A DNA stretch of 43,100 bases from Gammaproteobacteria bacterium (GCA_016124415.1 WGNS01000012.1:1-43100), one strand, 5' to 3'; positions 28,853 through 37,311 are shown, counted from the first letter of the stretch. Notes: a model not told the origin generated them from the letters alone. Program-made: numbers and translations.

Positions 28853-29449
28853 ATGAGCAAGAAGCGAAACAATCCCCAGGCCACCATCGAACCCTTCATT
28901 GCCGACCGCTGGAGCCCTAGGGCCTTTGCGGCGGATAGACCCGTCGAAGGCGACAAACTCATCGCCTGTTTCGAGGCCGCCCGCTGGGCCCCCTCCTGTT
29001 TCGGAGACGAGCCCTGGCGCTTCATTGTCTGCGACCGGGTTCGCGACCCCGCGACCTGGCAGCAGTTGCTCGATTGTCTGACGCCCAGAAACCGGGAATG
29101 GGCCTGCAACGCGCCGGTGCTCATGATGGTTTGCGCCGCCACGCTGTTCCGCAACGGCAAGCCCAATCGCTGGGGACAATACGATACGGGACAGGCCGCC
29201 GTCTCGCTTTGCCTTCAAGCCGGGGTCCTGGGGCTGGCGACGCATCAGATGGGCGGCTTCGACGGCGACGCCGTGCGCAAGGCCTTCTCCATCCCGGACG
29301 AATTCACGCCCATGGCCGCACTCGCACTCGGCTATCAGGCCGACCCCGACATCCTGGACGAGGGTTTCCGCGAAACGGAGACGGCCGAACGCCGCCGTCA
29401 ACCCATGGAGGAGGCGTTCTTTTTCGGCCGTTGGGCCGGGTCCGATTGA
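28853..29449 (+). CDS. Nitroreductase family protein
   Basis: 198 residues from the ATG at 28853, with AGGAGA seven bases upstream; the frame from 28715 is not used. Family features are RWSPRAFAADRPV (FMN phosphate binding Arg and Ser), FEAARWAPSCFGDEPWRFIV, and the middle QYDTGQAAVSLCLQAGVLGLATHQMGGF. These are FMN enzymes that use NAD(P)H to reduce nitro compounds, quinones or other acceptors; the natural substrate is unknown. The intergenic stretch after it holds an inverted repeat (29513-29542). Confidence 0.9.
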   Translation: MSKKRNNPQATIEPFIADRWSPRAFAADRPVEGDKLIACFEAARWAPSCFGDEPWRFIVCDRVRDPATWQQLLDCLTPRNREWACNAPVLMMVCAATLFRNGKPNRWGQYDTGQAAVSLCLQAGVLGLATHQMGGFDGDAVRKAFSIPDEFTPMAALALGYQADPDILDEGFRETETAERRRQPMEEAFFFGRWAGSD

Positions 29450-29512
29450 GGCCCGCCCATTCCCGTACGAGCCGCCTGGACAAGCCGAAACAAATCGTAA
29501 TAAAATGTAGCG

Positions 29513-29542
29513 CTATCTATTTGGGGAAATCCCTCTAGATAG
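29513..29542. promoter_or_regulatory. Inverted repeat upstream of the exported six-Cys protein
   Basis: CTATCTA at 29513-29519 and TAGATAG at 29536-29542, enclosing GGGG, AAAT, CCC. No T-run follows. It lies about 85 bp before the ATG at 29625 and could be an operator or an mRNA hairpin ending the nitroreductase transcript. Confidence 0.45.
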
Positions 29543-29624
29543 AATCTATGGAAGGGGCGGCCGGCACTCCGGGGGGATGATGACCGGCTCAAATAATATA
29601 TTAAGTGTAGCGAGGTAGATTCCG

Positions 29625-30707
29625 ATGATGAATCCCGCTTCCCGAAAGTCTTTGATCGGCCTGGCACTGACCGCGATCGCAGCACCTGCATTCTCCGCAC
29701 CGCCGCAAATGGGCGCCAACTATAACTATGGCGGCTGGACCGTCACCAACGGCGTCATCGACACAACCGCATCCTGTACCGCCGCCGGCGTCACCGCGTG
29801 TAAGGAGTTGGTGGCCGATAACGGTTTTCTGCAGGAAGAGGTTAGACTCGACAACGGCCAGAAATACATCCGCCTGATCATGACCGAACCCGGCGTGACC
29901 GGCGATCCGGCGCTGTCCGGCGCGGCCGCCAATCTCGAGTTCGCCAACGAAGGATTTACAACCTATCTGACCAACTCGGAATGTAACGCAGTCGCCGGCT
30001 CCCTTCCGAATACGTTCCAGGACTGTCAGGGCGTCGCGATCAAGCAAGACGTCCGTGACGTAGCCGCCGGTTTTGAAACCACGGCCGTGGTGCAAAGGGA
30101 CTTCGCCAAGAGCAACGAAACGCCTAGCCTGCCTGATATGTTCAATCTCAAGTTGAGCCAGACGATCGATACCATCGACGCGACCACGGGCCTGGGCTTC
30201 AAGACCGGATTCGATTACACCCAGTACACCTACTGGGAATGCCAAATCTCGGGCAACTGCAACAACAATCTCCAAATCGGTAAGAGCATGAGCCAAAGCT
30301 CGACGATCTATCTGGATCCGTTCGACGCCACCAAGAAACAGGAATTCCGCCAAATCGACGCCAACGGCTGGGCCGGTCGGCAAAACGGCTTCTTCCAGAG
30401 CACCCCTGTCGTCGACACCGCAGGCGTCACCGAGAGCGTTACACTGGGGGGCCGCACGATCAATGGGGTCACCTCGGGTACACCGACCACCTTCAACTGG
30501 AACTCCGGCAGCGGCTTCTTTAAGACCGCCAACGCGATCAAGAGCACCTGGGTCGCCTCCAACGTGGTCGACGGCTTCGATTACCAGAACTTCACGTTGA
30601 ACGGCACCTCCGACAACCAGGTCCTGCTCGATCCCGCCGGTCTGAACGGCGATCTGATCGATCCGTTCGCCTGGACGCCGAGCATGGGTCCGACGCCGGT
30701 CTTCTAA
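29625..30707 (+). CDS. Exported protein of unknown function, six cysteines
   Basis: 360 residues with an ordinary Sec signal peptide (residues 1-24, cut after PAFSA). The mature protein is rich in Asn, Thr, Ser and Asp, poor in Lys, and has six cysteines in pairs of segments (TASC/TACK, SEC/QDC, WEC/GNC), which fits disulfide bonding in the periplasm or outside. Repeated beta-strand-like phrases (YGGWTVTNG, SVTLGGRTINGVTSGT, YQNFTLNGTSDNQVLLDPAG) suggest a beta-rich fold. There is no membrane segment, lipobox or sorting motif. I recognise no family. Codon use is highly biased and the gene has its own strong terminator, so it is probably well expressed and monocistronic. Confidence 0.8.
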   Translation: MMNPASRKSLIGLALTAIAAPAFSAPPQMGANYNYGGWTVTNGVIDTTASCTAAGVTACKELVADNGFLQEEVRLDNGQKYIRLIMTEPGVTGDPALSGAAANLEFANEGFTTYLTNSECNAVAGSLPNTFQDCQGVAIKQDVRDVAAGFETTAVVQRDFAKSNETPSLPDMFNLKLSQTIDTIDATTGLGFKTGFDYTQYTYWECQISGNCNNNLQIGKSMSQSSTIYLDPFDATKKQEFRQIDANGWAGRQNGFFQSTPVVDTAGVTESVTLGGRTINGVTSGTPTTFNWNSGSGFFKTANAIKSTWVASNVVDGFDYQNFTLNGTSDNQVLLDPAGLNGDLIDPFAWTPSMGPTPVF

Positions 30708-30738
30708 CGAGCAGGTTGACTTTCATCATCTCGACACT

Positions 30739-30773
30739 AAAGAGGCGGACTTCGGTCCGCCTCTTTGTTTTTG
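30739..30773 (+). terminator. Intrinsic terminator after the exported protein gene
   Basis: AAAGAGGCGGAC, TTCG loop, GTCCGCCTCTTT, then GTTTTTG: a 12-bp stem with a tetraloop and T-run, 31 bp after the stop codon. Confidence 0.93.
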
Positions 30774-30977
30774 TCTCCTTCATAACCGTTTCGTGATCAA
30801 AATGTGAATATTCCGCGATCGCGCCGTGAACCGGTTCGTTCATCCTATAGCCGTTTATGCCGAAGCGGCCGAACTGGCCGACGGTACGTCATCGGTCTAT
30901 GATGCCGGTAACGCAAAGACGTCGCCGAAACCCCGACGCACACGATACGGCGACCGGCGAAGACGCGGAGAGCGCAG

Positions 30978-31718
30978 TTGAGTCATAAAGTTCTGATCAT
31001 CGAAGACAACACCGAGATCGCGGCGCTGATCCGCCTGCATCTCAAGGACATCCACTGCGAATCCGACATCGCGGGGGACGGCGTTACGGGCCTCGAACTC
31101 GCCGGGAAGGGCGGTTACGACCTCGTCATCCTCGATCTCATGCTGCCCGTCATGGATGGGCTTGAGGTCTGCAAGCGCTTGCGCGCGCGGCCTGACTATC
31201 TGCCGATCATCATGCTGACCTCGAAGTCTTCCGAACTCGACCGGGTCATCGGCCTTGAGATCGGCGCCGACGACTACGTCACGAAACCCTTCAGCCTCCC
31301 GGAACTGATCGCCCGGATCAAGGTGCAGTTCCGCCGTATCGAGGCCTTGCGACAATCGGCGGGCAAGGAAACCGCCGAACGCCTGACCTTCGACGATCTC
31401 GTCATCGACGTCCAGCAGCACCGGGCGGGCCTGCACGGCAACCCCATCGAACTGACCGCCAAGGAGTTCGCGCTGCTGCTTCACTTCGCCCGCCATCCCG
31501 GACGCGTCTTCACGCGCATGCAGCTCTTGGAGCAGGTGTGGAATTACCGCTATGAGGGTTACGAACACACGGTCAACTCGCACATCAACCGCCTGCGCAG
31601 CAAGATCGAAGCCGATCCGGCCAATCCGCGTTTCATCCTGACCGTCTGGGGCGTGGGCTACCGATTCAACGACCGCCTGAATGCCGCCCCACGGGAAAGG
31701 GAACCGGGGTCCTCGTGA
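30978..31718 (+). CDS. Response regulator, OmpR/PhoB family
   Basis: 246 residues from a TTG start with GGAGAG upstream. The receiver domain has the acidic pair in IIEDN, the phosphoacceptor Asp near residue 53 (LVILDLMLPVMDG), the Thr/Lys pair (MLTSK, YVTKPFS). The C-terminal winged helix is marked by ELTAKEFALLLHFARHPG, TRMQLLEQVWNY and the end ILTVWGVGYRF. It binds DNA as a phosphorylated dimer. It overlaps the histidine kinase gene by 4 bp (GTGA); the target genes are unknown, though exported-protein genes lie on both sides. Confidence 0.96.
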   Translation: MSHKVLIIEDNTEIAALIRLHLKDIHCESDIAGDGVTGLELAGKGGYDLVILDLMLPVMDGLEVCKRLRARPDYLPIIMLTSKSSELDRVIGLEIGADDYVTKPFSLPELIARIKVQFRRIEALRQSAGKETAERLTFDDLVIDVQQHRAGLHGNPIELTAKEFALLLHFARHPGRVFTRMQLLEQVWNYRYEGYEHTVNSHINRLRSKIEADPANPRFILTVWGVGYRFNDRLNAAPREREPGSS

Positions 31719-33175
31719 TACCGCGTTCGCTGTATAGCCGCCTCGCCCTGTCCCTCGCCGTATCGCTGCTGATCGTCGGCGTGCTCTATGCGTTCCTGGT
31801 CGTCTCCTCGGCGCGGCAATACCAGCAACAGGTCGATCAGCGACTGAACCTCGATCTAGCCGCCAAGCTCGTCGAAGAGCGCGGTCTCGTGGTGTCCGGA
31901 CATATCGATCAGGCCGCGCTCAAGGCCACGTTCGACGCCTACATGACCATCAACCCCAATATCGAGATCTATCTGCTCGACGCGGCCGGAACGATCCTGT
32001 CCTACTCGGCCGACCCCGGCAAGGTCAAGCGCAAACGGGTCTCGGTTGTGCCGATCCGCGCCTTCCTGGCCGGCCAACGCCTTCCCGTGCTGGGCGACGA
32101 CCCGCGCAGTTTCGAACAGCGCAAGGTCTTCTCAGCGACCCCGGTACCGGACGCCCGGCATGTCGACGGCTACCTCTATGTGGTCTTGCGCGGGGAACGT
32201 TACGACGATATCGCCCAATATCTGTACCAAAGTCTGGTCTGGCGTCAGAGTACATGGGCGTTGGGCGGCAGCCTGTTGTTCGGTCTGGGCGCAGGCCTCG
32301 TCCTGTTCTACCTGCTCACCCGCCGCCTCAACCGCTTGAGCGCGGCCATGGATACACTGCGCGACCGCAACTTCGAGGCGTACACGCCGCTTCCGCTGCC
32401 ACGCGGACGCGGCGACGAGATCGATCATCTGACCGTCGCCTTCGACGATATGGCGCGGCGCATCGTCGCCCAACTCGACGAGCTTCGGCATCAGGATCTG
32501 TTGCGCCGCGACCTCGTCGCCAATGTCTCGCACGATCTGCGCACGCCGATGGCCATCCTGAACGGCTACCTGGAGACGCTCGCGATCAAGGGACCGAGAC
32601 TGGACGAACGGGAATTCGCCGACTGCCTGCGTTCGGCGCTGAAGAGCAGCGAGCGCCTGACACGGCTGATCGACGACCTCTTCGAACTGGCCCGGCTCGA
32701 AGCCCTGACCGAGACTCCGGCCGCGGAATCCTTCAATGTCACCGAATTGGCCCAGGACATCATCCAGAAGTTCTCGCTTAAGGCACGCGACAAGGGCCTC
32801 GATCTCACCCTTGAGGCGGGTGATCGCAGTTGCTTCGTCACGGCGGACATCGGCCAGATCTCCCGGGTGCTCGAGAATCTGATCGCCAACGCCCTGGCCG
32901 CCACCGAAAAGGGCGCCGTCACGATCAGCGTCGACAAGGACGGCGACGGCGTCTTGATCGGCGTGGCCGATACCGGCCCGGGCATTCCCGAAGCCGAGCT
33001 TACACATATCTTCGAACGCTTCTACCGGGGCGTTCACGGCCACAACGCCCCCGGCGGTTTGGGGCTCGCCATCTCGCATCGCATCGTCGCCCTGCACGGG
33101 GGGCGCCTGGAGGTCGAGAGCCGGACGGGCCTCGGCAGCAGATTCTTTTTCCGTATCCCGAATCCGGGCTCTTAA
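31715..33175 (+). CDS. Sensor histidine kinase
   Basis: 486 residues from the GTG overlapping the regulator stop. Two transmembrane helices (about residues 9-29 and 175-198) flank a periplasmic sensor of about 145 residues with no recognised fold; a HAMP segment follows (RRLNRLSAAMDTLRDRNF). The dimerisation domain carries the phosphoacceptor His near residue 273 in NVSHDLRTPMAIL, and the kinase domain has the N box (ENLIANALAAT), DTGPGIP, FERFYRG and GGLGLAIS. It is the cognate partner of the preceding regulator. The input signal cannot be read from the sequence. Confidence 0.95.
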   Translation: MIPRSLYSRLALSLAVSLLIVGVLYAFLVVSSARQYQQQVDQRLNLDLAAKLVEERGLVVSGHIDQAALKATFDAYMTINPNIEIYLLDAAGTILSYSADPGKVKRKRVSVVPIRAFLAGQRLPVLGDDPRSFEQRKVFSATPVPDARHVDGYLYVVLRGERYDDIAQYLYQSLVWRQSTWALGGSLLFGLGAGLVLFYLLTRRLNRLSAAMDTLRDRNFEAYTPLPLPRGRGDEIDHLTVAFDDMARRIVAQLDELRHQDLLRRDLVANVSHDLRTPMAILNGYLETLAIKGPRLDEREFADCLRSALKSSERLTRLIDDLFELARLEALTETPAAESFNVTELAQDIIQKFSLKARDKGLDLTLEAGDRSCFVTADIGQISRVLENLIANALAATEKGAVTISVDKDGDGVLIGVADTGPGIPEAELTHIFERFYRGVHGHNAPGGLGLAISHRIVALHGGRLEVESRTGLGSRFFFRIPNPGS

Positions 33176-33195
33176 TTTTGTATTAAGAACAATCG

Positions 33196-33217
33196 GCGCC
33201 TTTCAGGCGTCTATTTT
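33196..33217 (+). terminator. Weak terminator after the histidine kinase gene
   Basis: CGCCT, TTC loop, AGGCG, then TCTATTTT. The stem is short. A second palindrome, CTTAAT/ATTAAG at 33171-33187, overlaps the kinase stop codon. Confidence 0.45.
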
Positions 33218-33350
33218 CCTGAAGGCCTCGCGGCACCGACCGCGGCGGGACACTTCGCATCGCCGCCTGCTGCCGGCGAAATCCGATCCATTCGAACAGA
33301 AAACACGCCCGGACAACCGGTCCGGGGCATATGTATTTGGAGGAAACAGA

Positions 33351-33860
33351 ATGAAGAAATGGTTGCCGGCGCTGGCCTTACTGATGCCGTTTTCCGCCCT
33401 GGCCGACCCGCTGGTATTCCAGGACGGTCTGAAGAAGTTCCTTAAAGGGCAGATCACTGAGGCCGTGGAAATCTGGACCCAACTGGCCAAGCAGGGTGAC
33501 GCCAAGTCACAGAATCAACTCGGCCAGTTCTACCTGACCGATCACGATCTGCGCGATTTCGATCAGGCGGTCTACTGGTATCGCAAGGCCGCCGATCAAG
33601 GCGACGCCGACGCTGCCCGAAAGCTCGAAAACGCCCAGGAACTTCGCGCCGTGTGGAGTGCGTTGGCGAAGGAAGTCGGCATGCAGGCGGCCTACAAAAC
33701 CGTGACGTTCCGCGAGCACCTGCATGAAGGCGAGGACACCAACTGCGGCTTCGTCGTCGACGTCAAAACCAAGGTCGTGCTCGTCCAGACCGCCGACCAG
33801 CCGCGCTGGTTCAAGAAAGAGAACGTCTACCTGCCCGGCAGCAAAGGCTGCAGCTACTGA
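33351..33860 (+). CDS. Exported Sel1-repeat protein
   Basis: 169 residues with a Sec signal peptide cut near residue 18 (SALA). One to two Sel1-type alpha repeats follow (AVEIWTQLAKQGDAKSQNQLGQFYL and FDQAVYWYRKAADQGDADAARKL, joined). The C-terminal third, with DTNCGFVVDVKTKVVLVQTADQPRWFKKENVYLPG split around a Cys and ending KGCSY, is a small beta-like domain with two cysteines. AGGAGGAAA-like GGAGG precedes the ATG. Sel1 proteins often act as periplasmic protein-interaction scaffolds. It follows the two-component genes after 175 bp and ends at a terminator shared with the DUF2892 gene. Confidence 0.88.
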   Translation: MKKWLPALALLMPFSALADPLVFQDGLKKFLKGQITEAVEIWTQLAKQGDAKSQNQLGQFYLTDHDLRDFDQAVYWYRKAADQGDADAARKLENAQELRAVWSALAKEVGMQAAYKTVTFREHLHEGEDTNCGFVVDVKTKVVLVQTADQPRWFKKENVYLPGSKGCSY

Positions 33861-33929
33861 ACACCTCTTTTGGGTTGGCTTCGATGCGCCGCCGTTTTTG
33901 AGACCGGACCCGGCTTCTTTCATCCGCAC

Positions 33930-33965
33930 AAAAAAAGAGAGCGGGCAAGCCCGCTCTCTTTCGTT
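33930..33965. terminator. Bidirectional intrinsic terminator
   Basis: Stem AAAGAGAGCGGGC (33934-33946) with GCCCGCTCTCTTT (33949-33961), followed by CGTTTT on plus and by T7 on minus (A-run 33930-33936). It serves the Sel1 gene and, more strongly, the DUF2892 gene. Confidence 0.9.
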
Positions 33966-33982
33966 TTCGGCATCCGGCCGAG

Positions 33983-34219
33983 TTAGGCGGTAGCGCCCAG
34001 CGACTCCGTGTCGACGATGCGCTTGCCTGCGCCGGCCTTGGTCAGGGCCAGGTAAGCGGCGTAGATGGGATCCCATTTCAGAATGCCCGTGAACACCGGA
34101 TAGGTCGCGACCAGGGCCAGCCAGACCGGGAGGCTCGGCGTCGCCAGGACAGCGATGACGGCGCTGAGGCCCAAAGTGAAACGAATGAAGGTATCCGTCA
34201 GGTTAAGGTTGCTGTTCAT
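33983..34219 (-). CDS. DUF2892 family inner-membrane protein
   Basis: 78 residues. TDTFIRFTLGLSAVIAVLA and LPVWLALVATYPVFTGILKWDPIYAAYL show the two-helix DUF2892 (YgaP C-terminal-like) domain, with the conserved R-F-T-L-G start and T-G-x-x-x-W-x-P-x-Y end; the usual Cys before P-x-Y is Asp here. Standalone DUF2892 proteins have no known function; in some bacteria the domain is fused or linked to rhodanese and sulfide-responsive genes, but nothing like that is adjacent. GGAG lies about nine bases before the ATG. A consensus sigma-54 promoter and three palindromes lie upstream, and a strong terminator follows, so this small gene is a transcription unit of its own. Confidence 0.85.
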   Translation of the reverse strand: MNSNLNLTDTFIRFTLGLSAVIAVLATPSLPVWLALVATYPVFTGILKWDPIYAAYLALTKAGAGKRIVDTESLGATA

Positions 34220-34268
34220 CTCGAAATCTCCAGAAAGCGTAAGTACGCGATTCGTACACTTCCCCTAG

Positions 34269-34284
34269 AGCAACCACCGTGCCA
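34269..34284 (-). promoter_or_regulatory. Consensus sigma-54 (RpoN) promoter
   Basis: On the minus strand TGGCAC, five bases GGTGG, TTGCT: a complete match to the -24/-12 consensus TGGCAC-N5-TTGCW. The start site should fall near 34257, about 38 bp before the DUF2892 ATG. Confidence 0.8.
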
Positions 34285-34343
34285 GTTCCCGAAAAATAAA
34301 GTATGCTATTGTTTTTATTTATTTTTAAAAATAATCCTCCAGG

Positions 34344-34359
34344 AAATTCTGCGGAATTT
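34344..34359. promoter_or_regulatory. Palindrome AAATTC-TGCG-GAATTT
   Basis: Perfect 6-bp arms with a 4-base spacer, centred about 95 bp upstream of the predicted sigma-54 start. Possible activator binding site. Confidence 0.4.
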
Positions 34360-34375
34360 ACCCGATTCCCACACT

Positions 34376-34395
34376 GGACATTGTTTACAATGTCC
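34376..34395. promoter_or_regulatory. Perfect 20-bp palindrome upstream of sigma-54 promoter
   Basis: GGACATTGT, TT, ACAATGTCC: 9-bp arms without mismatch, centred about 128 bp upstream of the predicted start, the usual distance for an enhancer-binding protein site. Confidence 0.55.
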
Positions 34396-34404
34396 GTTCA
34401 TTCC

Positions 34405-34435
34405 GCGCAAAAAATAGACAATTTGTCTTTTGCGC
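34405..34435. promoter_or_regulatory. Palindrome with AGACAA/TTGTCT core
   Basis: Core AGACAA, T, TTGTCT (34416-34428) flanked by GCGCAAAA and TTTTGCGC (34405-34412 and 34428-34435, one base shared). On the minus strand the core is followed by ATTTTTT, so it could also terminate the VOC gene transcript. Confidence 0.45.
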
Positions 34436-34463
34436 CGCGACTATCGAGTTACCGCCTGGCAGG

Positions 34464-34820
34464 CTATTGATCCGACCAGACCGCCCATTCATTGCCGCAA
34501 GGATCGGTGAAATGGAAACGGCGTCCGCCCGGAAATGAGAACACCGGTTTGCAAATGGCGCCGCCTGCGGCGGTGATCCGGGCCTCGGCGCCCGCGAGAT
34601 CGGGGCTGTATAAAACGACGAGCGCCCCGCCGTTCGTGGTCGAGGAATTCAGCGGCGCGCGATAAAAACCGCCGTTCACGCCGGACTGGCTGAACGAACA
34701 GTAATCCGGACCGTAATCGGTAAACCGCCAACCGAAGACCTCCGAAAAAAACCGCTTGCAGGCGGCGGGATCACTGGCGGGCAATTCGACGTAGCTGATC
34801 TTCTCTCCGATGTCCGACAT
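34464..34820 (-). CDS. VOC (glyoxalase/bleomycin-resistance fold) protein
   Basis: 118 residues with two beta-alpha-beta-beta-beta modules: ISYVELPASDPAACKRFFSEVFGW and the second half ending FHFTDPCGNEWAVWSD. Metal-ligand-like residues at the usual places are His in FHF and Glu in GNEW, while the first-module ligand position is Glu in YVEL. Substrate unknown; these proteins range from lyases to binding proteins. Last gene of the gor cluster, 28 bp after the DUF1697 gene. Confidence 0.88.
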   Translation of the reverse strand: MSDIGEKISYVELPASDPAACKRFFSEVFGWRFTDYGPDYCSFSQSGVNGGFYRAPLNSSTTNGGALVVLYSPDLAGAEARITAAGGAICKPVFSFPGGRRFHFTDPCGNEWAVWSDQ

Positions 34821-34848
34821 GATGTTTCTCCTCTTCGTTACGTTCGCG

Positions 34849-35382
34849 TCAGCGGACGATTGAAAGCCCGGCCATATCGGCGAGCTTGGCCACGGTATTC
34901 CAGTTCCTCGCGGTCACCGGCACGCCCAAGGCCGTTTCGACGCGGGCGGCAAGTTTCGAACGGCCCACGCCGTCCGGGGCGTGAAGATAAAAGGCCCTCG
35001 ATCCCATACTGAACACCTCGGTCGATGCCCGTAAAGCCGCCAGCCCGTCGAGATCCGGATAGGCAGGCGGCTCCCCCCAAAAGAAGAAATGCAAGGCCTT
35101 GCCGTCCTCGACCGTGAACGGGTTTTCGGCGACCGCATCCCCGAACGCGTCGTTGTCCAGTATCAAGACGAAAGGCTCGAAACCGTGTTTGGCCATGATC
35201 CTGCGCCCGATCTCCCCGGCATCCACATCGTCCCCGCACTCGAAGACGACGTTCCCGCTTTGGATGTAAGTCCTGACGCGTTTGCAACCGACGGATTCGA
35301 AAATCGAGACCAGATCCTGCATCGGCAAGCGTCCCTTGCCGCCGACGTTGATGCCGCGCAGGAGTGCAATTTGGGTCGTCAT
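34849..35382 (-). CDS. DUF1697 family protein
   Basis: 177 residues. IALLRGINVGGKGRLPMQDL, VRTYIQSGNVVFE and the later YLHAPDGVGRSKLAARVE are signature segments of DUF1697. The family is widespread and uncharacterised, with an alpha/beta fold of two similar halves. It lies 18 bp downstream of the gamma-carbonic anhydrase gene and 28 bp before the VOC gene. Confidence 0.9.
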   Translation of the reverse strand: MTTQIALLRGINVGGKGRLPMQDLVSIFESVGCKRVRTYIQSGNVVFECGDDVDAGEIGRRIMAKHGFEPFVLILDNDAFGDAVAENPFTVEDGKALHFFFWGEPPAYPDLDGLAALRASTEVFSMGSRAFYLHAPDGVGRSKLAARVETALGVPVTARNWNTVAKLADMAGLSIVR

Positions 35383-35400
35383 CCCTGAATCTCCCGGGCG

Positions 35401-35928
35401 TTATTTCAGATAGCGGTTTTTCAAGGCCACGTAATGTTCGGCCGAGTAGGCCAGATAGGCCTTTTCCGAATCCTTGAGCGGACGCGCCTGGCGGGCCGGG
35501 CTGCCGATGTAGAGATAGCCGCCTTCGAGGCGTTTGCCCGGCGACACCAGGGTTCCTGCGCCGATCATGGCGCCGTCTTCGATAACAGCCCCATCTAGCA
35601 CGGTCGCCCCCATGCCGACCAGCACCCGGTTACCGATCGTGCAGGCGTGCAGGATGGCTCCGTGCCCGACCGTGACCTCGTCGCCGATCGTCAAGGGAAA
35701 GCCCCCCGGCGTGAAGGCGTTGTCCGAGGTCACGTGCAGGACCGAACCGTCCTGGACGTTCGTGCGGCTCCCGATGCGGATCGAATGCACGTCGCCGCGG
35801 GCCACGACCATGGGCCACAAGGAGCTGTCGTCACCGATCACGACGTCGCCGATCACGACGGCGGCCTCGTCGACGTAGGTCCGTTCTCCGATATTCGGGG
35901 TCAGATCCCCAAGGGTGCGTATCGCCAT
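35401..35928 (-). CDS. Gamma-carbonic anhydrase family protein (YrdA-like)
   Basis: 175 residues folding as a left-handed beta-helix, seen in the hexapeptide repeats VVIGDVVIGDDSSLW, IRIGSRTNVQDGSVLHV, LTIGDEVTVGHGAILHAC and IGNRVLVGMGATVLDG. The three metal-binding His are in VLHVT and VGHGAILHA. Such proteins are trimers with zinc between subunits; some hydrate CO2, others are inactive or transferase-like, and E. coli YrdA has no firm role. In a presumed autotroph a role in CO2/bicarbonate balance is possible but not shown. It is 30 bp downstream of gor. Confidence 0.9.
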   Translation of the reverse strand: MAIRTLGDLTPNIGERTYVDEAAVVIGDVVIGDDSSLWPMVVARGDVHSIRIGSRTNVQDGSVLHVTSDNAFTPGGFPLTIGDEVTVGHGAILHACTIGNRVLVGMGATVLDGAVIEDGAMIGAGTLVSPGKRLEGGYLYIGSPARQARPLKDSEKAYLAYSAEHYVALKNRYLK

Positions 35929-35958
35929 AATCCGTTCCTCCGCTTATCTAATCCGACA

Positions 35959-37311
35959 TCAACGCAACGTCACGAGTTCTTCCGACGATGTCGGATGGAT
36001 CGCGATCGTGCGGTCGAAATCGGTCTTGGTTGCGCCCATGCCGATCGCGACCGCGAAGCCCTGCAACATCTCGTCGGCGCCGAGACCCACGATATGGCAA
36101 CCGACCACGCGTTCCTCCGCGCCGAGCGTCACGAGTTTCATGGTCGTGACGTGCTTGTGCCGCGTCAGGGCATGATAGAGCGGCGTAAAGCGGGATTGAT
36201 AGACCTTGACGGCGTCGCCGTGCAGCGCCCGGGCTTCGTCCTCGCTGAGCCCGATCGAGCCCACGGGCGGATGACTGAAGATCACGGTCGGCACCAGGCT
36301 CAGGTCCACCGGCGGAACGGGGTCGCGACCGTACAGATGATCCGCCAAGCGGCGCCCGACCATGATCGCGACCGGCGTCAGCGCGGCTTGGCCGGAGACA
36401 TCGCCGACGGCATAGATGCCCGGCACGTTGGTCTCATTCCATTCCCCCACCTCGATGCGGCCGTCGGCGCGGGTCTCGACACCCGTGTTGATGAGTCCCA
36501 GGTCGTCGCTGTTTAGATCTCGGCCGATCGCCCAAACCAGGGTATCGACGCCTTCGAGGACCTGACCTCGATCGCCATGCAGGATCAGACGACCATCCGG
36601 CCCTTTTTCGACAGACGTCAATTGCACCGAGGACAGGATATCGACGCCGTCCTCTTGCATCATGGAGGCCAGCGACTCGCGGATACAGGCGTCGAAACGA
36701 CCCAGAAAATGCTGCCGCCGCAACAGCAGGCTGACCTCGCTGCCGAGCGCGTTCATGACGCCGGCAAGCTCCACGGCGATATAACCCGCGCCGACGACCG
36801 CCACCCGCTTGGGCTGTTTCACAAGTTCGAAGAATCCGTCGGAATCGATCCCGAAGTCGGCGCCGGGAATCTCCGGCCGCGTCGGCCGGCCTCCGGTCGC
36901 GATGATGACGCGATCAGCCGTATATGCCCTTCCCTCGACGTCGACTTGGTGCGGCCCCGCGAAATGGGCGTGCCCCTTGATCAGGTCTACCCGGCTGTCG
37001 TCGAGCAAACGGCCGTAGATCCCATTCAGGCGCGCGATGTAGGCCTCGCGGCGCTGGACCAGCGCCGGCCAGTCGAACCCGCGCGTCTCGACCTCGAAGC
37101 CGTAGTCGGGCGCATCGTGAAGGTACCCCGCGATGTCGGCCGCATACCACATGACTTTTTTGGGAACGCAACCGCGATTCACGCAGGTGCCGCCCAGCCG
37201 ACCGGATTCGACGACCGCGCAGCGCGCACCGTGCGAAGCGGCCCGCCGCGCCGCCGCGATACCGACGCTGCCGCCGCCGATCACGAGCAGGTCATAGTGT
37301 TCGTTGGTCAT
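35959..37311 (-). CDS. gor: Glutathione-disulfide reductase
   Basis: 450 residues, equal to E. coli Gor. The FAD fold opens [17 protein letters not shown]; the redox-active disulfide is C43 and C48 in [13 protein letters not shown]; the NADPH fold is [17 protein letters not shown]; and the C-terminal catalytic His-Glu motif is [28 protein letters not shown] holds the Arg residues that favour NADPH. It keeps glutathione reduced in the cytoplasm using NADPH. First gene of the minus-strand cluster with gamma-carbonic anhydrase, DUF1697 and VOC. Confidence 0.94.
   Translation of the reverse strand: MTNEHYDLLVIGGGSVGIAAARRAASHGARCAVVESGRLGGTCVNRGCVPKKVMWYAADIAGYLHDAPDYGFEVETRGFDWPALVQRREAYIARLNGIYGRLLDDSRVDLIKGHAHFAGPHQVDVEGRAYTADRVIIATGGRPTRPEIPGADFGIDSDGFFELVKQPKRVAVVGAGYIAVELAGVMNALGSEVSLLLRRQHFLGRFDACIRESLASMMQEDGVDILSSVQLTSVEKGPDGRLILHGDRGQVLEGVDTLVWAIGRDLNSDDLGLINTGVETRADGRIEVGEWNETNVPGIYAVGDVSGQAALTPVAIMVGRRLADHLYGRDPVPPVDLSLVPTVIFSHPPVGSIGLSEDEARALHGDAVKVYQSRFTPLYHALTRHKHVTTMKLVTLGAEERVVGCHIVGLGADEMLQGFAVAIGMGATKTDFDRTIAIHPTSSEELVTLR

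Noticed and set aside
29513-29620. Cyclic-di-GMP or other riboswitch upstream of the exported protein gene
   Set aside because: Conserved aptamer sequences are not seen; only a simple hairpin is present.
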